From NCBI GenBank assembly GCA_042573625.1, contig JBHPCZ010000067.1, positions 1-18,773 of the forward strand: a stretch of DNA of 18,773 nucleotides, written 5' to 3'. A model generated the notes under the pieces. That model was not told the origin of the DNA. It ran no database searches and saw only the letters and a program-made list of their open reading frames with translations. Positions 7,139-14,218 of the stretch are shown here, in pieces (position 1 is the stretch's first letter; each line of letters begins with the position of its first letter). A program made the position numbers and the translations under genes. Source of the stretch: JBHPCZ01 sp042573625. Its GTDB lineage: Bacteria; Desulfobacterota; Desulfobacteria; Desulfobacterales; UBA11574.

Positions 7139-8935
7139 ATGAAAAAAATACGAAATTTTAGTATTATCGCACATATTGACCATGGGAAATCGACGCTGTC
7201 CGACCGCCTTATCCAGGCGACGAACATTGTGCTGGACAGGGATTTTAAAGATCAGATTCTCGATACCATGGACATAGAGCGGGAGCGTGGGATTACAATT
7301 AAAAGCCAGACGATATGTCTTCCGTATACTGCAAAAGATGATCGAACATATCTTTTAAATCTGATAGATACACCCGGACACGTGGATTTTACATATGAAG
7401 TTTCTCGTGCACTTGCTTCCTGCGAGGGCGCTCTCCTGGTGATAGACGCCAGCCAGGGAGTAGAGGCTCAAACCCTGGCGAATCTTTATCTTGCCATGGA
7501 ACACGATCTTGAAATTATTCCCGTGATAAACAAGATTGATTTGCCCTCTGCTGATGTTGAAAGAGTACAAAAGCAGATAGCGGACGATCTTGGCCTCGAT
7601 CCTGAGACAACGATGCTTGCATCTGCCAAAGAGGGGTGGGGAATCGAGGAGATATTCGAAGGCATCGTCAAATATCTTCCGCCGCCATCGGGTGATGCCG
7701 AGGCACCGCTCAAAGCCTTGATTTTTGACAGTCATTACGATCCGTACCGTGGAACCGTTATTCACTTTCGTGTCTTTGAGGGAAAGATCAGGGCCGGAGA
7801 CATGATTTCCTTTATGTCCAACAATGCGGTTTACAAGGTCGAAGAGGTCGGGATATTTCAGATCGTCCAGGTGCCCCAGAAAGAGGTTTCAGCCGGTCAG
7901 GTGGGGTATCTGATCGCGGGAATAAAAACCGTCAGCGATACCCGGTGCGGTGACACAATTACGCTGAAGGATCGGCCGTGCAAAACACCCATGTCCGGGT
8001 TCAAGGAGGCAAAACCGGTTGTCTTTTCTTCCATCTATCCTACGTCTTCAGACGAATATGGGGAACTGGCCGCCGCTCTGGATAAACTGGGTTTAAACGA
8101 TGCTTCTCTGATTTATGAAAAAGATACGTCGGTAGCGTTGGGTTTTGGATTCCGATGCGGTTTTTTAGGACTCCTCCATCTCGAGGTTGTACAGGAGCGG
8201 CTTGAGCGTGAATACGCGATTTCCCTGATTTTAACGGCACCTTCCGTGCAGTACAAGCTTATTATGCAAGACGGCTCAACAAAGATGATTGACAACCCTG
8301 CGGTGTATCCGGATCCCGGGACTATTGAGCAAACAATGGAGCCGTTTATTCGAGCTTCTATCATAACACCTGATCGTTACATGGGGTCGATCATGAAGCT
8401 GTGTCTTGACCGGCGCGGAGTGAACAGCAATTATCAGTATCTTACCAACAATCGCCTGGAGATGATATTTGAACTTCCCCTGGCCGAGGTCATTTTTGAT
8501 TTTTACGACCGGCTCAAATCCGTTACCCAGGGGTATGGATCGTTTGATTACGAACTCATCGATTTTAGAGAGACAGACCTGGTAAAGCTTGATATCCTGA
8601 TAAACGGGGATCGTGTGGACGCGCTTTCACAGCTCGTTCACAGAGACAGATCTGTTGAACGAGCGCGGCATGCTTGTGAAAAGCTCCGGGATGAAATTCC
8701 GAAACAGATGTTTAAAATTGCCATTCAGGGGGCTATCGGCGGAAATATTATCGCCCGGAAAACCGTTTCGGCCTTTAGAAAGGATGTCACGGCCAAATGT
8801 TATGGCGGCGATATAACACGAAAACGAAAACTCCTCGAGAAACAGAAAAAAGGTAAAAAAAGAATGAAGATGGTGGGGCAGGTCATGATACCCCAGTCCG
8901 CATTTCTGTCGGTGTTGAAATCCGACACAGATTAA
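7139..8935 (+). CDS. lepA: Elongation factor 4 (LepA), ribosome back-translocase GTPase
   Basis: A translational GTPase acting on stalled or mis-translocated ribosomes and in 30S biogenesis. At 598 residues it has the normal family length. The G motifs are intact: AHIDHGKS (11-18), RGIT (50-53), DTPGH (77-81), NKID (131-134) and SAK (162-164). The LepA-specific C-terminal domain is complete, with the basic region GGDITRKRKLLEKQKKGKKR near residue 560. The ATG is preceded by a short CAGGTAG with tight spacing; MKKIRNFSIIAHIDHGK is the usual N terminus, so the start is secure. No signal-peptidase gene follows, unlike in E. coli. Confidence 0.98.
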   Translation: MKKIRNFSIIAHIDHGKSTLSDRLIQATNIVLDRDFKDQILDTMDIERERGITIKSQTICLPYTAKDDRTYLLNLIDTPGHVDFTYEVSRALASCEGALLVIDASQGVEAQTLANLYLAMEHDLEIIPVINKIDLPSADVERVQKQIADDLGLDPETTMLASAKEGWGIEEIFEGIVKYLPPPSGDAEAPLKALIFDSHYDPYRGTVIHFRVFEGKIRAGDMISFMSNNAVYKVEEVGIFQIVQVPQKEVSAGQVGYLIAGIKTVSDTRCGDTITLKDRPCKTPMSGFKEAKPVVFSSIYPTSSDEYGELAAALDKLGLNDASLIYEKDTSVALGFGFRCGFLGLLHLEVVQERLEREYAISLILTAPSVQYKLIMQDGSTKMIDNPAVYPDPGTIEQTMEPFIRASIITPDRYMGSIMKLCLDRRGVNSNYQYLTNNRLEMIFELPLAEVIFDFYDRLKSVTQGYGSFDYELIDFRETDLVKLDILINGDRVDALSQLVHRDRSVERARHACEKLRDEIPKQMFKIAIQGAIGGNIIARKTVSAFRKDVTAKCYGGDITRKRKLLEKQKKGKKRMKMVGQVMIPQSAFLSVLKSDTD

Positions 8936-8988
8936 GAATCGCTCACAGGAGATATTAAGTGTAAGTAAACGAATGCCCGGAGTGATTC
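8936..8988. repeat. Inverted repeat just after lepA
   Basis: GAATCGCTC (8936-8944) can pair with GAGTGATTC (8980-8988) over nine positions, with one G-U wobble, across a 35-nt loop. It begins right after the lepA stop. No T-run follows, so it is not a classical terminator, but it could protect the 3' end of the mRNA. Confidence 0.3.
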
Positions 8989-9022
8989 GACAAATGAGGT
9001 ATTTTTCAACCGGCGTGATCAC

Positions 9023-9176
9023 TATCGAATATCCAATATCCGATGTCGAATATAGAAAGAAAGTAGCTTGTTGAACTTCAGGTGGAATTTTCCGTGGAAT
9101 TTGGCGATGTCACATGATAAAGCCAGGAAAGAGAATATTTCATTATTGGACATTCCTTGTTGGACATTGGATATTT
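9023..9176. repeat. Intergenic palindromic element of 7-nt repeats
   Basis: The left arm (9023-9060) runs in heptads: TATCGAA TATCCAA (9023-9036), then TATCCGA, TGTCGAA and TATAGAA. The right arm (about 9134-9176), read on the minus strand, contains ATCCAAT, GTCCAAC, AAGGAAT and GTCCAAT. The arms align with each other as an inverted repeat across about 75 nt of unique sequence. It is non-coding. Similar ATATCCAAT/ATGTCCAAT-type intergenic repeats are familiar from anaerobic Desulfobacterota genomes (from memory). The remainder of the 416-nt lepA-leuC gap (9177-9351) shows only the leuC ribosome site. Confidence 0.6.
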
Positions 9177-9351
9177 AGTAACTGTAACATAGCGACGGTT
9201 TCAAAAGCAAAAAACGATGCCCCCATCTCGGCGACTTCCGGATGACGCACGCAATACTGGAACAGTGTTTCGTTAGTTGATCTTTTCTGCCGGGAGATAA
9301 GGCTTTACATCGGACCCCTGAGAAAATCAAGAGCCGCATACAGGTGAAAAA

Positions 9352-10638
9352 ATGGGAAAAACAATTGCTGAAAAGATTTTTGACGCCCACCGGGTTGACA
9401 ACCCGTCGGGTGATGTTCATGTGATTCGGCTGGATGCTGTTTTCTGTCATGAGATTACAACACCGGTCGCAATCAATGATCTGGTCGATCGGGGCAAAGA
9501 CCGGGTGTTTGACCCTTCCAAGATCAAGGTCGTCATCGATCACGTGTCGCCGGCAAAGGATTCAAAAACCGCTTTGCAGGGTAAAATCCTGAGAGAATGG
9601 GCGCGACGTCATAATATCCCGGATTTTTTCGATATCGGCAGAAACGGTATCTGCCACGCGATTTTTCCGGAAAAGGGGTTTGTACGTCCGGGTTATACAG
9701 TGATTATGGGAGATTCCCATACCTGTACCCATGGCGCCTTTGGTGCATTTGCAGCCGGTGTCGGAACGACGGATCTTGAGGTCGGTATCCTGAAAGGGGT
9801 CTGCGCATTTCACTATCCTTCATCTATAAAAGTCAACATCAGCGGCCGGTTGCCTGAAGGCGTTTATTCAAAGGATGTTATTCTTTCCATTATCGGCCGG
9901 ATCGGCGTAAACGGTGCCACCAACAAAGTCATCGAGTTTACAGGGCCGGTTGTGGATGCAATGAGCATGGAAGCCCGGATGACGCTTTGCAACATGGCCA
10001 TTGAGGCGGGCGGGACCTGTGGTGTCTGTTGTCCGGACATGACAACCGTCGATTACCTCTGGGAGTTTATTAAAGGGGATTATGCGACAAAGGATGTAGC
10101 GCTTGAGGCCTTTAAATCGTTTTCTTCAGACCCGGATGCCGAATACGCCGATGTGATCGAGCACGATGTCAGCCGACTGGAACCGTTGACGACCTTTGAA
10201 TACAAACCGGATCAAATCAAACCGGTCACAGAAATGGAGGCGGTTGATGTCGATCAAGTTTACATCGGATCGTGCACAAACGGTCGGATAGAGGATCTCC
10301 GGGTGGCCGCCAAGGTGCTGGAAGGAGAGACCATCAGCGATGCTGTCCGCGGCATTGTGTCGCCCGCTACAACGAAAGTATATCGCCAGGCCATGGAAGA
10401 GGGTCTTCTGAAAATTTTCATGGATGCCGGATTTTGCGTTACAAATCCCACATGCGGCGCCTGTCTAGGCATGAGCAACGGTGTTCTCGCGGAAGGGGAA
10501 GTCTGTGCATCGACAACAAACAGAAATTTTAGCGGCCGTATGGGCAGGGGAGGGATGGTCCATCTCGTGAGTCCTGCAACTGCGGCGGCAACGGCCATCG
10601 CAGGACACCTAACAAATTCCAAGTTATACAGAGGTTGA
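9352..10638 (+). CDS. leuC: 3-isopropylmalate dehydratase large subunit (LeuC/homoaconitase-type)
   Basis: Large [4Fe-4S] subunit of the hydro-lyase that isomerises 2-isopropylmalate to 3-isopropylmalate in leucine synthesis. At 428 residues it belongs to the short archaeal/anaerobe class rather than the 466-residue enterobacterial class. The three cluster cysteines are C308 (GSCTNG), C368 and C371 (NPTCGACLGM). The DSHTCTHGAFGAF block at 121-133 and VSPATAAATA near the C terminus are typical. GGTGA precedes the ATG with good spacing. leuD follows after 3 nt. Members of this class also act as homoaconitases or on citramalate or dimethylmalate, and neither leuA nor leuB is adjacent here. The isopropylmalate assignment is therefore likely rather than proven. 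Confidence 0.9.
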   Translation: MGKTIAEKIFDAHRVDNPSGDVHVIRLDAVFCHEITTPVAINDLVDRGKDRVFDPSKIKVVIDHVSPAKDSKTALQGKILREWARRHNIPDFFDIGRNGICHAIFPEKGFVRPGYTVIMGDSHTCTHGAFGAFAAGVGTTDLEVGILKGVCAFHYPSSIKVNISGRLPEGVYSKDVILSIIGRIGVNGATNKVIEFTGPVVDAMSMEARMTLCNMAIEAGGTCGVCCPDMTTVDYLWEFIKGDYATKDVALEAFKSFSSDPDAEYADVIEHDVSRLEPLTTFEYKPDQIKPVTEMEAVDVDQVYIGSCTNGRIEDLRVAAKVLEGETISDAVRGIVSPATTKVYRQAMEEGLLKIFMDAGFCVTNPTCGACLGMSNGVLAEGEVCASTTNRNFSGRMGRGGMVHLVSPATAAATAIAGHLTNSKLYRG

Positions 10639-10641
10639 ACA

Positions 10642-11166
10642 ATGAAAAACTTCAGCGGAAAAGCGCTTTTCCTCGACAGATCTGACATCAACACAGACGA
10701 GATCATACCGGCAAAGTATCTCTCGGAAATATACAAAGAGGCCCTGAAACCCTTTCTTCTGGAGGATCTTAAACTTTCCGGATTCGATCCAAATCAGGAT
10801 ATTAATGGGAAAAGGGTCATCATCACCCGAGAAAATTTCGGGTGTGGCTCTTCCAGAGAGCACGCCCCGTGGGCACTGGAAGTCAACCATATCCACCTGG
10901 TGATTGCCGAAAGCTTTGCCCGAATTTTCAAACAGAACATGTTTAACTGCGGTATGATGGCGGTGACGCTTCCGGCAGAGACCATCGACCGTCTTTTTAA
11001 GCTCTTTTCAGGCAAAGAGACGGTGGTTGAAGCCGATCTGGAAAACAGCAGGTTTTCCATCAAATCAGACACCCATACAGAAGAATCGCCATTTTTAATT
11101 TCCGATTTTGACCGCGCCCTTGTGTCGACCGGCGGGTGGGTAGATTTCGCGGATTCGAAATACTGA
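10642..11166 (+). CDS. leuD: 3-isopropylmalate dehydratase small subunit
   Basis: The swivel-domain partner of LeuC, 174 residues long. It shows the domain's opening motif DINTDEIIPAKYL (15-27) and the hallmark GCGSSREHAPWAL (67-79), followed by IAESFARIFKQNMFNCG. The substrate-recognition loop after YLSE is lengthened (IYKEALKPFLLEDLK), a form I associate with Geobacter-like and syntrophic Deltaproteobacteria. The ATG lies 3 nt after the leuC stop, with AGAGGT in the end of leuC as ribosome site, so the subunits are co-translated. Confidence 0.92.
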   Translation: MKNFSGKALFLDRSDINTDEIIPAKYLSEIYKEALKPFLLEDLKLSGFDPNQDINGKRVIITRENFGCGSSREHAPWALEVNHIHLVIAESFARIFKQNMFNCGMMAVTLPAETIDRLFKLFSGKETVVEADLENSRFSIKSDTHTEESPFLISDFDRALVSTGGWVDFADSKY

Positions 11167-11515
11167 GCTACATTACGATCGAGGAAAAAGTGATTGTGCC
11201 AAGTACATCCCGCAGGAAGCTTTGTTCGACATTATCTTTTACTCTGCAGTTGCCGAACCCTTTTATCGGACAGATGAGCATAAGTACAATTAGCTTAAAG
11301 ACCTATAATGTACGCCAGGCAAACAAATCAGATAAATATTAATCAATTGTAAATGTGAGATTCAGACCTCTACCCCCCTTTATTCCCATGTATAGCCCTT
11401 AAATACACATGATGCTTGCAATTTTTTCTTGTGTAACATAAGGTTTAGCAGTTTTATGCCATCTGCCCTTGCAATGATATAGTTTCCACCTCCGATTGCT
11501 CCTGTCGGTGATGAA
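11167..11515. other. Intergenic region between leuD and the TPR-like gene
   Basis: A gap of 349 nt with no convincing gene. An exact TATAAT occurs at 11304-11309, but I see no matching -35 at the right distance. A CCCCCC run lies near 11374-11379. No terminator hairpin after leuD is obvious. Confidence 0.4.
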
Positions 11516-12430
11516 ATGCAGACAAATATCAAAAAACATATCCAGACCCTCTTGCTGGAGATAGAAGCGTATCGATCTCATAGCTTATTTAAAGAAGCAA
11601 AGAGAAGGTATGCCCAGATGGCGGACCTTATTCGGAAAAACCCTCAGTTTAAAAACAAGGAAAAGCTGTTAGCGGTTATATCAAAAAAAATTGAGCGCCT
11701 GGAAGATGATCGCATTAAGTTTGAAGAAATAGAATCAGCCGTCAAAATGTCGACAAGGGATCAGGACCTTGTCAAAAAATTGTTTGTTTCCTCAGTAGAT
11801 CAGGACAGCGATTCAGCAGCTCTTGAAGGGGCATTGGCGTTATTGGAGTTCGGTCAATTTGAAAATGCCTTAATAGAATTAAATAACCTCCTGGAAAATG
11901 ATGCTACTCGTGTTGTTGCAGCAAAAAACATCCTAAGATGCCAGGTTGGAATGTCATCGATAGATACTGCTGTTGCACAATACCAGCAATGGTTCTCAGA
12001 CGGCCGGTTTCCTGCGGGGCAGCTGGAAGAAATCCGCTCTCTTCTCCAGGACATCCTTGGAAACAAAAATATAGACATCACCCTTCCCGGCCAAGTCGAA
12101 ACACCAGATGATGCGGATGATGATATATGGGAAGAGGATTTTATAGATATTTTGTCTATTGTCATACCTCTGAGCGGCGCAATAGAAGGCAGAGACGAGG
12201 AGGTGCTGGATGTCAGCTTCCAAAAAGGGGTTGTCCTCAGCGTGATCCTTTCGCGTCACGATCAGGAGTTGATCGATTTTTTTAAAGTCGGGATGCGGCT
12301 GGAAGAAATCCAGTACTATTCTTCTGATATTACTTTTATCGAATCATGCGTCGTTTCTGAAAAAAAGGAGATCAGATCAGGCCCCAAGACAGGCGATACC
12401 GTTCTGACCATTAAGATCCTTATTGCATAA
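11516..12430 (+). CDS. TPR-like protein with unknown C-terminal domain, 304 aa
   Basis: I cannot name the family. The N-terminal 80 residues are helical and strongly charged (coiled-coil-like, about 1-75). Residues 100-165 contain helix pairs of TPR type, with LEFGQFENALIELNNLL as the clearest unit. An acidic linker (PDDADDDIWEEDF, about 197-209) separates this from a C-terminal beta-rich domain (about 210-304). That domain contains LDVSFQKGVVLSVILSRHD and SGPKTGDTVLTIKILIA, a layout somewhat like PilZ or other small beta-barrel domains, but no RxxxR/DxSxxG c-di-GMP signature is present. There is no signal peptide or membrane segment. GGTGA lies four bases before the ATG. It is separated from leuD by 349 nt, so probably has its own transcript. 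Confidence 0.75.
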   Translation: MQTNIKKHIQTLLLEIEAYRSHSLFKEAKRRYAQMADLIRKNPQFKNKEKLLAVISKKIERLEDDRIKFEEIESAVKMSTRDQDLVKKLFVSSVDQDSDSAALEGALALLEFGQFENALIELNNLLENDATRVVAAKNILRCQVGMSSIDTAVAQYQQWFSDGRFPAGQLEEIRSLLQDILGNKNIDITLPGQVETPDDADDDIWEEDFIDILSIVIPLSGAIEGRDEEVLDVSFQKGVVLSVILSRHDQELIDFFKVGMRLEEIQYYSSDITFIESCVVSEKKEIRSGPKTGDTVLTIKILIA

Positions 12431-12740
12431 ATTGCATTGACCAAGACGTCGTAATGCCATTATCAAACTGCAGGCACGACCCAAACCGGCAACCCCATCC
12501 TTTGTAATACGAATGGAATATCTGGTCATTGATTTTGACCTGATATTTGAAGTTCGAGGTTAAAATCCATCACATTGTTTGAGATGCGATCATGATAAGG
12601 TATGTCAGGAAAATGGCAGGGCATAACTTTTGTGATACGACATTATTGTATCATAATTTCAAGTGAAAGCAGATAGTTGCAAGATATCTCAGGCCGGAGA
12701 TCATCCTTTAAAACATTAATAGTTGCCGCATTTTAAAATA
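12431..12740. other. Intergenic region with two dyad symmetries
   Basis: No gene is seen in these 310 nt. Two hairpin or operator-like dyads stand out. At 12517-12547, AATATC-T-GGTCA pairs with TGACC-T-GATATT around a 7-nt loop. At 12633-12653, TGATAC pairs with GTATCA around a 9-nt loop, and the second half overlaps TATCAT, a possible -10 box without a good -35. The region leads into the broken CHAT remnant and may once have been coding or promoter sequence for it. Confidence 0.4.
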
Positions 12741-12961
12741 GAGTTCCATATTGCTTGACTGATTCTAAGTCCGTCTGTTCTGGCCACGCTGTGGAAGGTG
12801 GAGGACCGATCGACGGCGGAAATTATGGTTTCCTTTTACCGCAATCTTTTAAAAGGCATGACCAAGGTCTAGGCCTCAAGTACGGCTCAAAGGGATCTCA
12901 AGAAGAAGTACGACCACCCTTTTTACTGGGCGGCGTTTACGTTGAGAGGGACTGGAGATAA
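12741..12961 (+). pseudogene. Remnant of a CHAT-domain (caspase-like) protein, C-terminal end only
   Basis: Joining reading frames recovers the typical C-terminal end of a CHAT protease: VLATLWKVEDRSTAEIMV from 12777, then SFYRNLLKGMTKV, then YDHPFYWAAFTLRG near 12908-12949. These match the family blocks SVLA-LW-V-D, FY--L--G and HP-YWAAF-L-GDWR. Lesions are visible. The 5' catalytic part (the His-Cys region) is absent. There is a likely small insertion near 12773-12778. An in-frame TAG sits at 12870-12872 where Glu is expected. One base is missing in the G-run near 12946, because the final G-D-W-R-stop is read only after a frame change. The reconstructed stop (12959-12961) abuts the next gene's ATG, so the two were an operon. 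Confidence 0.65.
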
Positions 12962-13439
12962 ATGGGAAAATTCAAGAAAATACCCGGCTTTTTTATTTCT
13001 TTATCTTTTCAGGATAAGGCAATCATTATTCTTACTCTTTTTTTGGGCGTATTTTTTGGTATGTTCTATGGAATAGCATGGTGGGGGGGACGCTAAGGCG
13101 GGTGCAATCGTTGGTTTGGTCATCAGTATAACTGCCAATCTAATTCTACTGCCTTTAAAAAATTGGATTGCCGGAACCGCAAGCAAGATCTATGGAGGCC
13201 GTGCGGCACATTGGAGTCTTCGGGAACAACTTGAAGGCGATCTGAACCAAGCCAAACATTTAAAGACGCAAAAGAAATATGATAAGGCCTTGTTTGTCAT
13301 TAACAATATCTTAAAACAAGATCCTGAATTCCCTGAAGCGCTTTACATAAAAGCCAAAATTGTGCGGGAGGGTTTTGAAAATGCTGAATCCGCTAGAGCA
13401 AATTTGAAAAAAGTAATGGATTTAACCTCAAGTAAATAA
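12962..13439 (+). pseudogene. Two-membrane-segment, TPR-like protein, frameshifted at a G7 run
   Basis: Frame one from the ATG at 12962 encodes a basic start and a membrane helix (AIIILTLFLGVFFGMFYGIA, to about residue 39). It then hits a TAA at 13094. Across the G-run at 13083-13089 the downstream frame continues with GDAKAGAIVGLVISITANLI (a second helix) and a TPR-like tail (QAKHLKTQKKYDKALFVINN...PEFPEALYIKAKIVREGFENAESARANLKKVM), ending at TAA 13437-13439. Removing one G restores a single protein of about 158 residues. A GGAG four bases before the ATG is a good ribosome site, overlapping the CHAT remnant's end. The cause could be genuine decay, a phase-variable G tract, a +1 recoding site or a homopolymer sequencing error. 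An IS200-type element begins 2 nt after the stop. Confidence 0.65.
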
Positions 13440-13440
13440 T

Positions 13441-14084
13441 CCACGCCCAGAGGACGTGGCTTTGCTTTCGCCCCCCATAGGGGGGCTGGATACTTGCCCA
13501 CTAAAGAGGTAAGCAGAGTTGTTCCCCTGATTCATCCGGTTACTGTAATTTTAACTTTAACTGTTCTGCCTGACGCTCATTATGTTCTTGGCATTTAACG
13601 TATTTTCTTATCACTTCTGCGTCTAAACCAATCGTATCAACATAATAACCAGGAGCCCAAAAGTGATTCCCCCAATATGGTTTGTTCTTTAAATGCGGAA
13701 ACTTTTTGAAAACTCTTATTGCTGTTCGCCCCTTCAATGTGCCCAGCAATTCCGATATCGAAACCTTGGGAGGTACCATAATTGCCAGGCGAACATAATC
13801 TTCTTGAACGTTTAATTCAATTACCTCACAACCTTTATAACCTGCGAACACTTGCATACAGTTGTGAACTTTATGACCAACATCACCTTCGAGAACTCTA
13901 TATCGATATTTTGGGACCCAAACCAAATGATACTGGCAATGCCATATTACATGTGATAATTGACGAAATCTGATCATTTGCTTCTCCTTTGTAAAAGTTG
14001 CGGGAACAACTCTAATATTAGGAGTAGCATTTGAGCAGTCTTCAGGCAAAGCCGTCAGACTCTGACCACGCCCAGAGGACGTGG
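13441..14084 (-). mobile_element. IS200-type (IS200/IS605 family) insertion element
   Basis: A single Y1-transposase gene without tnpB is bounded by two identical 19-nt hairpin-forming copies of CCACGCCCAGAGGACGTGG, at 13441-13459 and 14066-14084. They are in the same orientation, as expected of the subterminal hairpins that TnpA recognises in this family, which lacks terminal inverted repeats. A perfect GCCCCCC-ATA-GGGGGGC hairpin lies at 13470-13486 in the transposase's 3' region. The 12-nt sequence AGAGTTGTTCCC (13515-13526) recurs inverted at 14002-14013, so the two copies flank tnpA. True ends may extend a few bases beyond the hairpins. The element lies between the broken TPR-like gene and the hxlB promoter. 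It is probably immobile because its transposase lacks the HUH motif. Confidence 0.8.
13540..13977 (-). CDS. tnpA: IS200-type transposase TnpA with mutated HUH motif
   Basis: A 145-residue Y1 transposase of the IS200 group. Recognisable blocks are SHVIWHCQYHLVWVPKYRYRVL at the N terminus, LLGTLKGRTAIRVFKKFP, KPYWGNHFWAPGYYVDTIG, and the nucleophile-tyrosine region IRKYVKCQEH. The start at 13977 is supported by AAAGGAG seven bases upstream; the open frame extends further but without a ribosome site. The metal-binding HUH motif, normally D-H-V/I-H-L/M, reads D-Y-V-R-L here (codons TAT and CGC in place of CAT/CAC). Both histidines are lost while length and the other motifs are intact. Strand cleavage should be impaired. 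It may be an inactivated copy or a protein kept only for hairpin binding. Confidence 0.9.
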   Translation of the reverse strand: MIRFRQLSHVIWHCQYHLVWVPKYRYRVLEGDVGHKVHNCMQVFAGYKGCEVIELNVQEDYVRLAIMVPPKVSISELLGTLKGRTAIRVFKKFPHLKNKPYWGNHFWAPGYYVDTIGLDAEVIRKYVKCQEHNERQAEQLKLKLQ

Positions 14085-14143
14085 TTTTCTAAGTCGAAAT
14101 AAAAGAGGGTTAATAGGCGCTTAGTGTTTCATTCAATATTGTC

Positions 14144-14172
14144 TTGACACACAAGTGCAATTTGATGATACT
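14144..14172 (+). promoter_or_regulatory. Sigma-70 promoter of the hxlB operon
   Basis: TTGACA (14144-14149), a 17-nt spacer, then GATACT (14167-14172). The -35 is perfect and the -10 moderate. The promoter is 60 nt outside the IS200 hairpin and about 40 nt before the likely hxlB start, so the element has not displaced it. Confidence 0.55.
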
Positions 14173-14218
14173 TCCTCTTTAAACTGCAAATTCTCTTTAT
14201 TATTAGTGGGAGTTTACA

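Noticed and set aside
9023..9176. CRISPR array
   Set aside because: The 7-nt repeats are too short, degenerate and contiguous, lack spacers, and are in two inverted arms.
11136..11342. A 68-codon plus-strand open frame after leuD
   Set aside because: It begins inside leuD in another frame and shows no ribosome site or recognisable protein features.
12545..12575. Possible tRNA T-arm (GTTCGAGGTTAAAATCC-like)
   Set aside because: No acceptor, D or anticodon arm can be built around it.
12755..12961. A 68-codon plus-strand open frame across the CHAT remnant
   Set aside because: The recognisable CHAT residues are in another frame for most of this stretch. Only the last few residues (D-W-R-stop) fit here, so it is a product of the frameshift rather than a gene.
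13978..14049. Longer N terminus for TnpA up to 14049
   Set aside because: IS200 transposases start near the MIRFRQLSH block, and the AAAGGAG ribosome site fits the ATG at 13977.
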